64,000 nucleotides of DNA from Ilex aquifolium (lineage: Eukaryota > Streptophyta > Magnoliopsida > Aquifoliales > Aquifoliaceae), in the NCBI GenBank assembly GCA_951799425.1, contig OX637393.1, positions 2,734,501 to 2,798,500 of the forward strand, written 5' to 3'. The position numbers and the translations under genes are program-made. Positions within the stretch are counted from its first letter, which is position 1. Each line of letters starts with the position of its first letter. Shown piece by piece: positions 1 through 12,005 of the stretch. The notes under the pieces are model-generated. The model was given only the letters and a program-made list of their open reading frames with translations. It was not told the DNA's origin and searched no databases.

Positions 1-728
1 TGTTATCCCAACACAAACGTTTACACAAAACATGTTCGCCCTCACTTTCGCCTCCACCTCCACCTCCACCCAACACCAACACACGCGCGTATGCACACAC
101 TTTTTCAGGGGTAATTGTGTTTTTCCAACACAGTAGAGGTTCCAGACCAAAAAAATAAAAATAAAGTAGAGATCACGAGAATTTCTCATGTCTAATTTAC
201 GTTATGTTTTATAGTCTAAAATTAACTGTAGGATGTTAATTACAAAATATTCAAACTTTAAGGGGATTATTTGTTGAAAATAAAACCTAAAAAGGTAAGG
301 GACAAACTATCCAAAATTGGAGGGGATATTTTGTAATTAATTTATGATGACTTATGTGTGATCATGAATTTGATTGGGAGGAATGAGGATCATTAATTAT
401 TCAACACAAAATAAAACGATCTCTCAATGATACAAGACACAAATATAAAACCCAGAGTCCCAAGAACTACAACTTTGGACAAAAAGGAAAAAAAATGGAG
501 TGCATTGCTTAATTTCAAAGATCAATTACAAGTTTAGCTTAATTAAAGTACAAAACGAGAGTTTCATTACTACAAGATCTTCATGACACGAATCAGTGAA
601 GCCCCGGCCACCATAGAATAGTCTTACCGCAACGCCAAGACGTGCTATTAAACTAACCAATAACATATCAAACTAGTACTCAAGGAGCCAAAATATGATA
701 CCAAATGGAGGTTAAAAAAGCTTATCAT
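1..728. other. 3' flank of the terpene synthase gene, no gene seen
   Basis: AT-rich DNA downstream of the minus-strand terpene synthase stop codon. No open frame with a recognisable product and no complete repeat is visible. The part next to the stop (about 640-728) is the 3' untranslated region: it is also present, slightly changed, beside the pseudogene copy at 15008. Confidence 0.5.
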
Positions 729-3700
729 TCAAGCAAAGCAAAACTTGAACATTGTTGAGATAAACCCTTTCCCACAGCCATCTACTGAATCAATTTTCGG
801 GATCGGGTGTCTGATAATCCTCCTGCTGTTGTGATACTTCAAGTCATGAGTGAAATGAGCAGTGGTTGTAGAACTGTATTTTTTGGGGCTTGAATGAACC
901 GATAATGGAAGCTTTACACGCGTCATGTTTTGATCTTCAAGAGGAACATAAATGGCTTTCTTTATGTCTTGAATCAATTCAGTGTTGGAATCAAAGAGGT
1001 TGGTGGAATTGAAGAACATATTGAATACTTTGAGACATGAGAGATGAAGAAGCCTGCATTGTTTTGGTAAATCACTGAAACCATCCATTAAAACATGTTG
1101 AAGAAACTCTTTCTTTTTCTCTTCAAGTATCTCTCTTGTGTAAGCAATTGAATCTTCTATGTTTGCCTCTGGATTTTCTCTCATGTGGAGTAAGACGAAG
1201 TTAATTTTCCCATCTTCTATTTCCTTCTGTGATTGCACAAGATTTAATCTTAGCATCAAAGACTGCAGTCACTGCACAATCTGATGGAGTTAACATACCT
1301 GGTAGCTTTGAGTATCATTTAGCAAACGAGCTATAGCCATGAGCAGCTTTGTGACAGTTTCATACTGGACAGGATTGATTTTCTCCGGTGATAAGCTCGA
1401 GCTAAGGAAACATGAAGCTGGAAGGGTCATAGTATGTGTTCCAATAGACGTCGCGCCAAACTCAAGGTATTCAGCCATGGAGGGTACGTATCCAGTTTTG
1501 CTCCACGTCGATTCAACCAACCAGGACACGAATGTTTCGCGCCACTGTAACGGAAGAACAAAACTGCTTGAACAATTGAAGGTGCATCGTGAAAAATAAG
1601 GTGTTTGAGAGGGTAATATGAGATAGGATGCATATAGTTGAGGGGACTAAAGTATAAATTTCATTTCAGCAATGGAAAAATATAGTTATAACCCTAAATT
1701 ATGTGTCCCGTCTTACTTTGCTCCCCATTCTTTCAAATTATGTCACTGTAGTCCTAATGCTTTCAATTTGACACTAAATAATCTAATAAAAAATAGAAAT
1801 TTATAATTGATAACTGAAACGACCAAGTGTATAGATTGGATCGGATTTTGACTGATATAAATTTGAATCCAATTTTAAAAGTCTGATCCAATAATCCGAC
1901 GGATTTTATTTTTGTAGTCTATATCTGAATCCGTTAACAATTTGAAATTCGATCTGATCTGAATAACTTAGGCCTCGTTTGGTAACGTTTTCGTTTTTCG
2001 TTTTTCGTTTTTCAAAAACAAAAAACGAAAACGTTTTTCGATTTTTTTTTATTTTTGATTTGGTAACGTTTTCGTTTTTCGTTTTTCGAAAACGAAAAAC
2101 GAAAACCGAAAACGACTTTTTTTGGTTTTTGAAAATCGGCCCTCGTTTACAAAACGGTGGCAGAAAATAAAAATAAAATCGGTTACCAAACGAGTTTTTT
2201 TTTCTTGTTTACGCTAAAAATAAAAAAAAAAACGAAAAACGAAAAACGAAAACGTTACCAAACGGGGCCTTAATTAACTAAATTTTAATAAATTATACCT
2301 AAAATTCTTTAAATAATTACTTAATTTTTATATAAAAATATATAAACAATTCAGATTGGATCATAATAGGATTAGATATATGTATATCCAAATCCGAATT
2401 CGTCAAAATACAAGATTTCGTACTTGGATTCGGATTAACGGTAAAACATATTAGTCTATATCTGGCTAATTATATTAGAATTTAGATTCAGATTTAGATT
2501 AGAATTCGAGCCATTGACAGGTCTAATCATAGAGGGTTGAGAGCGGCTATTTCCATGAGAAATGTTGCACCTTTTTTTTGATTGGATCTTTTAGAGTAAA
2601 ACTAAAAGTTTTAGACACTAACACGACACAATTGTTAGAGAGTGGAGACTAAATGAGACAGAGTACATACATTACCGAATTTTATCTTATAAACAAAGAA
2701 AACAAAATAGAAAAGATGACAGCTTACAATATCTCGAAGATTTTTTGTTATGTTGCTTCCTTGTTGATGGAGGTGTTCTGATGCAAGGTCACTCACAAGA
2801 CCATCAAGGGCATTGAAGATTATCTTTCCATGGCCGGTTAGACCTTTGCCATCCCATCTGTTATTCAGGAAGCAATAGTAAGATTGACCCTAAAATTCCT
2901 CCAAAAGATAAACGAGGACATATAGTTAGGGTTGCAAATGAACAGAATGTGTCAATTACGAGTCTGTTCAGACTCGGCGCATTCGTTTGTGAAAAGGCTC
3001 GGGCTTATACCAGATCAACTTGGGTTCCTATATATTATGAATTACATATTCACGAGCATGGATGAAAGACATTGTTTGAATTAGGTTTGTTTATTCACTA
3101 ATTTTGAAATTGAAATCAACCCGGTTTGTTTTATTAAGAAATGAGCTTGAACAAGTGAGAAACAACCCAACAAACAAGGAAAGAATGTCTCTCGGGGCAT
3201 CTGAGAATGATTCGAGCCGTATAAAGGAAAACTCTCACGTATATTTTATTTTGGGGGAGGGGGGGAAGGAGCCCAACAGAGTCCCCCATTGACTTGGCCC
3301 GGGCCTAAGTGACAGTGAAGTGGTGGGCCTACCCAACCCAACCAAGGGTATGCTGGGATTCACGAAGAGCAACACCATATGATGTTCATGACCAATCAGA
3401 TCCTAACGTACCAGTAGGTACAAGAGGGGATCGCTAAGTTTTAAATAACCAAATCCAACCCGAGGTATTTATGAACAACTCAATTGATTTACAACCCTAC
3501 AAAATTACCTTTGAACTGCATCTGTTAAGCATCTCAACTCATTAAGAGCACCTTCCATATCAAAAAAATCATCAGCAACAGTAATAAGTGTGGCAGTCTT
3601 GGCAAAAATCATTCGGATCATAGAGTTATGAGGCAAGGAACTGCTAGAAGCGATAGCAAAGTAGCAATATGTGGTTTTCTCTCTCCCAAAACCCATGTCG

Positions 3701-6700
3701 CTGAGTCCCCATTCTTTGGACCACCTGTGTCCATGAGCCACAAGACAAGTAATGAGATAACACAAGCTATTTGGCTATGGGCCAATCAGATATATATAAT
3801 GTGGGTCAGATTACACTTTGACCCTCTTAACTACCAATTATGATTATTTGGTCTCACATTATCTTCTCAACTATCACCTTTCTCATATTACCGCTAACTA
3901 TAGACTTTGTAAGCATGTATTTTATTATACATCGCGAAATTTGCCATCCAAAACATGGTAAACATTAGGTTTTTCAGATGTTGGATGGGGCAATGTTAGA
4001 AATTAGTGAATAATTGATGGGGCAATGTAAGAAAGCAAATAGTTGGTGGAACAATGAGATTGAGACCATAATTGAGGGGGTTAAAGTATAATTTCCCTTG
4101 AAGTCTTGTTTCTTGACAGCAAGTTTTCTATAGCACCACAAAGTTATCAATCCTACCTTTTCATCACCTCCAATTCATTCCTGTATGTTGCTTGCCGGAA
4201 CTCGTAGTTTTCGACGGCTAGTTTCATTAACTTCTCATTATGCAGAAGCGTTTGATTCCTAAAGAAGGAGGGCTTTCCAATCCATAGAGGATAGCCTTTG
4301 TTTTCTTCAATCCATAGTCTATGATCAAGATGATCCAGTCGAGCCAGCCATGGAACACTCAACTCATTCTCAATCTACATGCAATCATTTATATAATAAA
4401 GTAGCTTACAATTCAAATCTCAAAAGATAAACAAAATGACTTTTGCTATTCGCGGTTGAGATCGCTTTAAATTTTATTTTAAAGTTAATCTAACGGCTAA
4501 TATTAACACCCTAAATTTAATAGAAAAAATAAGCCACTAAGGGTGTGTTTGGAGTGACTTTTTAAAAGTACTTCTAAAAATTATTTTTCATAAGTACTTT
4601 AAAAAAAATAATAGTGTTTGAAACCGCTCCACCACTACTTCTACCACCACCACCCCCACCCCCACCGCCACCGCCGCCACTGCCGCCCCCACTGCAGCCG
4701 TCGCCGCTACCACCGCCGTCGTCGCCGTCACCACCACCACTACCGCCATCGTCGCCACCACGGCCACAGCCCCCCCACCACCACCGCTCCCACCGCTGTC
4801 GCCACCACCACCGTTGTCGCCGCCACCACCACCACTACCGGCGCCACTACCACCACCACTCCTCCCGTCACCACTGCCACCACCGCCACCACCATCACCA
4901 TTACCACCACCGTCACCGCCACCACCGCCATCGCCCTCCACCACTGACGCCGTAGTCGCCGTCACCGCCCCCTCACCCCCGCCACCGCCACCACCATCAC
5001 CGCCATCACCGCCGCCACCACCATCACCACCACCACCACCGTCGCCGCCGCCACCACCACCGTCTCCGCTGCCACCACCACCATCGCTGCCGCCCTCGCT
5101 GCCATCACCGCCATTACGCTCATTGCCACCCACCACAACCATCATTGTCTCCTACCATCGCCACTACCGCCCACCACCTCTCACCCCCACTACAAACCGA
5201 TGCTTAAATTCATTTATCTCTTCTCTATATTTGTAATTTGATTTTGCATATGAATACAAATATGTTTATTGTTTACCATTTTTTATTACATTGTGCCTTC
5301 AAGCACAGGTAATAACTAGTATATCAATATGATTTCTAGTACGGATTAAGAGAGAGAAAGTGTGTGTGAGTGTGTTTGTTCTAGCAAAAAGACAAAATAA
5401 ATACGTAAGGTTAATGACATTTTTAGTTCTTAAAATGTGCATTTTTTGTCATTTAGTCCTTATTGTATCAATTTTGTCAATTTAATTCTTAAAATATTCG
5501 ATATGTATCACTTTGGTCTCTAATCAAACAATTCTTCAAGTTTTTTTACAAAAGTGGTCACGTGTCCTTTTTTTAGACGGTATTACGTGCCCAACTCTGT
5601 CAAAAAATTAACGGTCTGCCTATATAGGAACCAAAATAATATAAATTGAATATTTTAGGGACTAAATTAATAAAATTGATATACTGATGACTAAACTGAA
5701 AAAAATACGTAACTTAAGGACCAAAAGTGTTATTAATCCTTTAGAAAAACTTAAATCTTTTGGGGTGCAAAGTACAAAAAAAACCCCAAAAAAATAAAAA
5801 ATAAAATAGCATCTTACCAATCTTTGAAAACCTGGGAAAATAACGAGATTATGGCCATTAGTGCCCCGTGTAATGGCTTTCTCAAGTACTTTCCTTGAAA
5901 GTGATCTTGCCTCCTCTAGTTCATATTCTCCTTTAAACATAAGATCCGTTGCTCTATAAACATTATACATTGCGCTTGTGAAATGTTCATGGTTTTCTTC
6001 TATATGATTTAGGATGTCTTCATGAAGAAGAAACCAGCAGAATCTCCCTGCACATGCAAAACAAATTTGTTCCGTAAACGTAGGGTTGATAATTATTAGC
6101 ACGACCCACTTGCCCAATATAAAATCTACTACTCAAAATTAGCGGATATTGATTCAGTCTTACCAAGTCTGGATTATCAATGAATTGACCCTCTAGAGTC
6201 TACACGCAATTTTGATAAATAGATCGACACAAGCTGGACCAAACTTAACCTATATATGATGCACATCAGACACGACAAGAATCCGGATCCGACACAATTC
6301 ATATGTAACACAAATCCAATACTATATATATTCATAAATAGTCGGGTATGAGTTGAGTAATTATTGACACGACATAAGCAGAAGAAGGATACAACATGGG
6401 TCATTAACAAAGAAAGTGGTCCATAACAAGGATAGATGCCATACATGGAGTAACGTTGTACCCATGCATCCGCAGGAGCCGAAATGCCAAGGAGTCTTTG
6501 TATATCTTTGCTGGTGCAAGATTGAGTGTTGTCGATCTTGATTCATTATGCTTGTAGGCCCTACATTGTTTAGCCACAAATATGAAAAATGTTAACAGTA
6601 ACTGAATATAGATCATGACTTACATGTAGGGCAGTGAAAAATCTTAGCATAATGCTAAACCGAGAAAAAAGATGAAACTAAAAATAGAGATCAAATGATG

Positions 6701-9700
6701 TGATATCGATAACATAGTTTTTTTACCCATCATTCAAAGTTCCAACTCTATTGATATATCAGTTGCCATTTTTTTGTCCCATCTTTCGATTAGTCTAGAA
6801 TTACACTTTTATCTTATATTGATAGACTAAGTGTGCTCTCTTAAGCATTTTCGAGTTTTATTGGAATATATCTTTTTTATAATAGAACTTAGTTATTTAC
6901 CCAAAAAAAAACTTTGATCCAGATTAGGATAAAGAAGGATGCTATGTTACCTGTAAACGTGTGACAGAATTTCTTCAATCTCTTCATTAAAATGCTCAGC
7001 CAACCCTAGTCTTTGTATATGGTTTACCATGCAGAGTTTTATGAGCTCTTCATCTGTTGGATACATTGCTGGAACTGCACCAAAAAACCCAGTTCGTCAA
7101 TTTTTCTATAAGTCTAAATATATATAAAGGTATACCCAGTACACGAAACTCTCGCTATTGTGTAGTCAAGGGAGGGCAAGATTTAAGCCAATGGAGTCAA
7201 GGGAGCAAACTCAGGACCTCCGGGACACAATGGAGTAGTCTTATATCGTTACGCCAATGTCCACTCTCATATGTCTATATGTGTGTGTATATATATATTC
7301 ACACACAAAAACAACCAAGCAAACATGTATGGCGATTTGCTTTACTAACCCCCATAAGGACATTTTTGAACTAGATTTTGTAGGCGATCCATTAATTTTG
7401 GGTCTCGTGTGGCCATAAATGCACGTGCCATGGAGGCTGGTGAATCAAATAACGAGTCTTCTTCTTCACTCAATTCCTTCACTATTACTGGTTGATCAAT
7501 ATCCTGTGTTGATGACAATGCCTGATCAAGACATGACAACAATTGAGGATAGTACCAGCTGTCCTTTTCATCTTTTACTCTTTCCCTGTTGTAAGTTTAT
7601 AAATGTTAGCCATAAAAATGATAAAAACATAAGCAGTGACCGAAATAAGCATTGCCTAACTCTACTTGCAATCATGGTAGCACAAAGGAAGCAACTGCAT
7701 GTTATCTAAAATGATTGGCCGTAAAATGTTGAATATAACAGCTTAACCCTAGACGGACGGTGAAAATTACCAAGCTCCATAGTACATACATCTTAGTTTA
7801 TAAATAATACAATACACACACACATACATATATATGCGTGCTACTATATATATATATACTAGTTTTTTCCCGTGCCTTCAGGCACGGAATAATAAAAAAA
7901 ATGGTTAACAATAAACATATTTGTATTTACACCCAAAATCAAATTATAAAGATAGAGAAGAAAGAAAGGAATTTAAGTACCGGTTGTAGTTGAGATGAGC
8001 GGTGGTAGTGATGGTGAGCGGCAGTGGTGGTGGTGAGAGACGGTGATGGGATGGTGGTGGTGGGGTAGTTGTGGGGTGGTGGTGGTGGTGGCAACGATGG
8101 GGGTGATGATTTTTGTAGAAGAGGTGAAGGTGGGGGTGGGGCTGTGGGGGTGGGGCGGTGGGGGTGGTGGTAGGGTGGCAATAGCGGTGATGATGGTAGT
8201 GATGGGACGATAGAAATGATGGTAATGGTGATGGTGGTGGTGAGACGGCAGGGTGTGGTAGTGGTGGTGGCATGGTGACAATGGTGGTGGTTGTTGACGC
8301 TAAGGTGGTGGTGGTGGTAATGGTGGTGGGGTGGTGGGGGTGGGGGTAGTGGTGGTGGTGGTGGGGGTAGTTGTGGTGGTGGGGTGACGATGGTGGGGGG
8401 GGCAATTCTAAATACTACTTTTTTTTTTTAAAGTACTTATAAAAAGTTATAAATCATAGAAGTAGTTTTAAAAAATTACCCCAAACACACCCTTATGAAC
8501 CTATTTTTCATATTAAATTTAGGATGTTAATATTAGCCATCAGATTAACTTTAAAGTAAAATTTAAAGAGATCTCAACCGCGAAAAGCAAAAGTCATTTT
8601 GTTTATCTTTTAAAATTTGAATTGTATTGTACTTTATTATATAGACTAGATATTGCCTGTGCCTGAAGGCACAATGTAATAAAAAATGGTAAACAATACA
8701 CATATTTGTATTCATATCCAAAATCAAATCACAAATATAGAGAAGAGATAAAAGAATTTAAGCATCAGTTTTGTAGTGGGGGTGAGAAGTGGTGGTAGGA
8801 GACGGAGACGGTGATGGTTGTGGTGGGTGGCAATGACCGTGGTGGTGGCGGCGAGGGCGGCGGCGATGGTGGTGGTGGCGGTGAGGGCGGCGGTGGTGGT
8901 GGCGACGGCGATGGTGGCGGTGGTGGCGGCGATGGTGGTGGTGGCGGCGACGACGGTGGTGGTGGTGGCGGTGGAGGTGGTAGAGGTAGTGGTGGGGCGA
9001 TTTTAAACACTATTTTTTTTTTTTAAAGTACTTATGAGAAATAATTTTTAGAAGTACTTTTAAAAAGTCACTCCAAACACACCCTTAGGACCCTATTTTT
9101 CCTATTAAATTTAGGGTGTTATTATTAGTCGTTAGATTAACTTTAAAGTAAAATTTAAAGCGATCTGAACCGCGAAAAGCAAAAGTCATTTTGTTTATCT
9201 TTTAAAATTTGAATTGTAAGCTACTTTATTATATAGATATGCGTGCTACTAAAAAAATCAAAATATATATTTGTGTGTGCGTGTGTGTGTGTGTAATAAA
9301 GTACAATATAAAAAAAGATTTTTCTTTTCGAGATTGAGATTGAGATTGTTTTAAATTTTACTTTAAAATTAATTCGACAATAAATATTAATTCTTTAAAT
9401 TTAATAGGAAAAATAAGCTCCTTAAAGGCGTGATTGGGATGATTTTTCAAAGTTCTTTTATAACTTATGGCTTCTCATAAGCTGTCGCCACCCCATCACA
9501 ACCGCAACAGCCACACCACCACCGCCGCTGTCGTCACTAGGGATGACAGTGGACCAAAGCGGGGGCGGAGGGCGTAGTCTCCATTATCGTACACGCTTAA
9601 AAAAACTCTGTCCATCCCCGCTCCACCCCCGTTAATGGATGTAGTTTTCATCCCTATTCCCGTCTGCTGGTAAATTTGTAATCCCCGTCCCATCCCCCGC

Positions 9701-12005
9701 CTTCACCCTCACCCCCGCTCCCATCCACCTTACCTGCCCAAGCTCAAGCTAATATAATCCAAAATTCTAAATAAATTTAACATTCTAAATAATCTAACAT
9801 AATTATAGAATATCATAACATAATTGAAAGCTTGTCATTTACAACATAATATAATCAAAACCTTCTTTACAATATAATCCGACATAATATAATTAAAAGT
9901 TTGTCCCACATGTAAATCCAACACAATATTATACAACACAACATAATGTAATATAATCTAACATAAAAAAATAAAAAACATAAAGATCTACACTTTTATA
10001 AGCCAAAAACATGAGGAAAAAAAATCAAAAAACAAATAATTTTCAAAAGAAAAAATAATTCAATAATATGTAGATTTGTATTCACAGCAACATGTATATA
10101 TATGTATATAATAATAATAATATTAATAATAATAACGAGTAAAACGAGACGGGGGGAGTGTCAGTTCATCTCCGCCTTCATCCCCGCACGGGTTTATACG
10201 GGTATTCCTATATACGTTCACCGTCCAATACGTATGGTCCATCTCCAGTTCAAAGAGGTGAATTTGGACGAATACCTATTTTTACCCAGTCCACTGTCAT
10301 CCCTAGTCGTCACCCACCACCGATTTCTACCACCGCTGCCCACTGCCACCACCCACCACCATCATTATCTCATTCTTATATTTATTACCACTATCACCAT
10401 CATCTCACCACCACCACCGTTGTTGCCCAGCACCACCCACTACCACAACCCACCACCACCCGTCGACGTCCACCGTCGCCTCCACCCACTGTCACCCACT
10501 CCCACCTCCACCACACCTATCACCACCAATCACCCACCACCGCCTGCCACCATAACCCACCACCATCAACACCATTGTCGTCGCCCTACCTCCACGACTG
10601 CCAACCACTATCACCCCTTGCTACCGGTGCTTAAATTCCTTTCTCTTTCCTCTGTATTTGTAATTTAATTTTACGTGTGAATACAAATATGTTTATGATT
10701 GACAATTTTTTTTATTATTCCGTGTCTTTAGGCACAGGTAATAACTAGTATATATATATGAAAACAGTAATGCTACGCTGACCAAATTTTGGGACCAAAT
10801 TTAGAGCCCAAATGACATAGCAGTTGATTTGGGCTTCTTTATTTGGTGTCATGTCATTTGGGCCACAATAAAAACTTCAAATAATATGCTGCCATGTCAT
10901 TTGGTCTCAAAATTTGGTCAGCGTAGCATTACTGATATGAAAATTATATCTCAAGAAATTAATGCCTCTCCAACAAAATGTTGGAAACTAACCCTTTTAA
11001 TTCGTCAGGAAAGAGAAGCTCTAGACCAGTGGCTTGTGCAAGTTCAACCATAGCAGGGAAAACAATGGTAAACCAGTGTGGAAAATGATGCTTATTTACT
11101 TCTACAAGCATCCCTGTGTTTGCATGGAGAAATGCCAAGCCTGAAACGTGAGAGAAAAAAAAAATCAAACAAGATATGACATATATGCAAGAAAAAACAA
11201 AACCTATTGTGTCGTTCGTTTTCGAGTCATGTCATTCCGCCTTTGGTAATCTCCCTCATTTAATTAATTATGTTGGATATCCCGATAACAATCCACTAAG
11301 TAAGTAAACGTACACTCACTTAATTCATATCATAGCACAATCAAGTAAAAAAACATTTAACTCTACCAAGACTTGTACAATACTTACAAAAGCATTCGAT
11401 AAGGGTACATATTTTTCTCATATATTATCTATTACACAAGTTTGCTATGCTCAAATCGGGTTATTTATATTTAACACTAACTTGACAGTTTTGTTATTCA
11501 TGTTAGTAGGTATTTGTCATTTTCAAGTTTATGTCAAAATCAGTTAACCTTAATCTACTAAATTTGTGTTGGATTCGTGTCGTGTCAAAAATATCAGCTT
11601 TGACTATGTTTCTAACTCAATAAAAAGAGAGCCAAAAAAAAACCCTTGCATGATACTCTTGTGTGCAGTTTCAGCAGACCTTGCACCTTTTTCTATATTT
11701 TCTTCACCAACACTCCATGTTTTAAGTGTAACCATGCAAGCCAGAGTTGCAGGGAGAGTATCAATGGTGGGAACACCATCAAGATTAGACTCTCCCCAGA
11801 ACCCTTCTTCTTTCTGGTTATCGAGTATCCAGTTCAAGCAATTTTTGAACATCGGACGATCGTGTTGTCGGGGGTCGGGAATCATGGCTAAACATGCAGT
11901 ATCATAAGCAGATGGAGAAAAAATTGAGTAGGGATCAAGGTTAGAGAACATCTCTTCCTTGATATCTTTAACCAGAGCTTTAATGGAGGATTGTGGGGAT
12001 TCCAT
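729..12005 (-). CDS. TPS-e/f terpene synthase, (E,E)-geranyllinalool/linalool synthase type
   Basis: Exons (minus strand): 12005-11687, 11140-10966, 7585-7350, 7074-6951, 6560-6445, 6047-5818, 4374-4157, 3724-3509, 2857-2728, 1544-1299, 1226-729. They sum to 2508 nt and all phases match, giving 835 residues. The family ionises prenyl diphosphates; this subfamily makes acyclic alcohols such as geranyllinalool, the precursor of the homoterpene TMTT. The class I motif DDFFD lies at residues 524-528 and the NDxxSxxxE motif at 664-672. No class II DxDD motif and no obvious plastid transit peptide are seen: the protein starts MESPQSS and reaches the conserved SAYDTA almost at once, as in geranyllinalool synthases. 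The ATG at 12005 is the first in frame. All introns are GT-AG except intron 2, which needs a GC donor. Introns 2 and 6 are swollen by transposons. Substrate (GGPP, FPP or GPP) cannot be read from sequence. Confidence 0.88.
1971..2269. mobile_element. PIF/Harbinger-type MITE in terpene synthase intron 9
   Basis: Terminal inverted repeats GGCCTCGTTTGGTAACG and CGTTACCAAACGGGGCC are flanked by TTA on both sides (1968-1970, 2270-2272). The 3 bp TTA duplication is the signature of PIF/Harbinger (Tourist-like) elements. The interior is low-complexity, made of repeated TTTTCG/CGAAAA words that are themselves inverted, so the whole 299 bp can fold back. There is no coding capacity. Confidence 0.85.
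4388..5319 (+). mobile_element. Non-autonomous Helitron A in terpene synthase intron 6
   Basis: The 5' end TTTATATAATAAAGTAGC follows an A. The 3' end carries the hairpin GTGCCTTCAAGCAC and then CTAG followed by T, so the insertion sits between A and T without target duplication, as Helitrons do. Ends and subterminal sequence (AACAAAATGACTTTTGC, then a conserved block ending in GTGTGTTTGGAGTGACTTTT) match copies B, C and D. The centre is a CAC-triplet array. No Rep/helicase gene is present. The 5' end lies 14 bp from exon 7. Confidence 0.8.
4626..5185 (+). repeat. CAC/CCG-rich triplet array inside Helitron A
   Basis: About 560 bp of imperfect CAC, CCG and CCA triplets. The array keeps several frames free of stops on both strands, giving open frames of up to 185 codons made almost only of Gly, Pro, His, Val or Ala. 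These are composition artefacts, not genes. Confidence 0.9.
7832..7846. repeat. Left 15 bp direct repeat outside the B-C Helitron pair
   Basis: ATATGCGTGCTACTA occurs here and again at 9237-9251, on the two sides of the tandem Helitron pair. Helitrons are not expected to duplicate their target, so the repeat is unexplained. The left copy is separated from element B by a short TA run. Confidence 0.7.
7859..8645 (-). mobile_element. Non-autonomous Helitron B in terpene synthase intron 2
   Basis: Read on the minus strand it begins TCTATATAATAAAGTAC at 8645 and ends with hairpin GTGCCTGAAGGCAC and CTAG at 7862-7859, followed by T. The interior (about 8000-8400) is a GTG array on the plus strand, so CAC on the element strand, as in copy A. 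Its 5' end touches the 3' end of copy C with no base between. Pro/His-rich open frames here are array artefacts. Confidence 0.85.
8646..9237 (-). mobile_element. Non-autonomous Helitron C, head-to-tail with B
   Basis: Starts TCTATATAATAAAGTAGC at 9237 (minus strand, preceded by A) and ends with hairpin GTGCCTTCAGGCAC and CTAG at 8649-8646. It has the same subterminal blocks as A and B and a CAC array (GTG/GGC on the plus strand, about 8780-9000). The 3' CTAG is joined directly to the TCTATATAATAAAG of copy B. Confidence 0.85.
9287..10748 (+). mobile_element. Non-autonomous Helitron D, interrupted by a hAT element
   Basis: A plus-strand copy of the same family. The 5' end is eroded into a GT microsatellite (only GTAATAAAGTAC remains of the terminal motif), followed by the conserved AATTCGACAATAAATATTAA block. 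A CCA/CAC array lies on both sides of the inserted hAT element. The 3' end has GTGTCTTTAGGCAC, then CTAG at 10745-10748 and T. The start coordinate is approximate. Confidence 0.75.
9538..10305. mobile_element. hAT-type non-autonomous element nested in Helitron D
   Basis: Termini TAGGGATGACAGTGGAC and GTCCACTGTCATCCCTA are inverted repeats, flanked by the perfect 8 bp duplication GTCGTCAC (9530-9537 and 10306-10313). An 8 bp duplication with TAGGG ends is the hAT pattern. The interior is GC-rich near both ends and AT-rich in the middle, with no transposase frame. A relative lies at 24270-24954. Confidence 0.88.
10765..10934. mobile_element. Mutator-type MITE next to the GC donor
   Basis: 170 bp with about 36 bp terminal inverted repeats (CAGTAATGCTACGCTGACC and its complement, one mismatch) and a perfect 9 bp target duplication ATATGAAAA (10756-10764 and 10935-10943). 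A 9 bp duplication is typical of Mutator-like elements. It lies about 30 bp inside intron 2 of the terpene synthase, downstream of the GC donor, and close to the 3' end of Helitron D. Confidence 0.85.
10964..10965 (-). other. GC splice donor of terpene synthase intron 2
   Basis: After exon 2 (codons for NILLER) the minus strand reads GAGAG|GCATTAATTT. Read through, the frame hits TAA within two codons. Cutting at GC leaves phase 2, which fits exon 3 (acceptor AACAG|GGAAAG at 7585) and restores an Arg codon and 78 further in-frame codons. GC-AG introns are a known minor class in plants. The site probably arose from GT by one change. Confidence 0.65.

Noticed and set aside
4588..5236. Several open frames of 63-185 codons rich in Gly, Pro or His, on both strands
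   Set aside because: They overlap in many frames across a CAC triplet array within a Helitron. Low complexity alone keeps them open.
7939..10668. Pro/His-rich open frames of 70-188 codons
   Set aside because: Same artefact in Helitrons B, C and D; they also lie in an intron of the terpene synthase.
10940..10970. Calling the terpene synthase a pseudogene because of TAA after exon 2
   Set aside because: The TAA falls in intron sequence if the GC donor is used. All other exons join in phase and catalytic motifs are intact.
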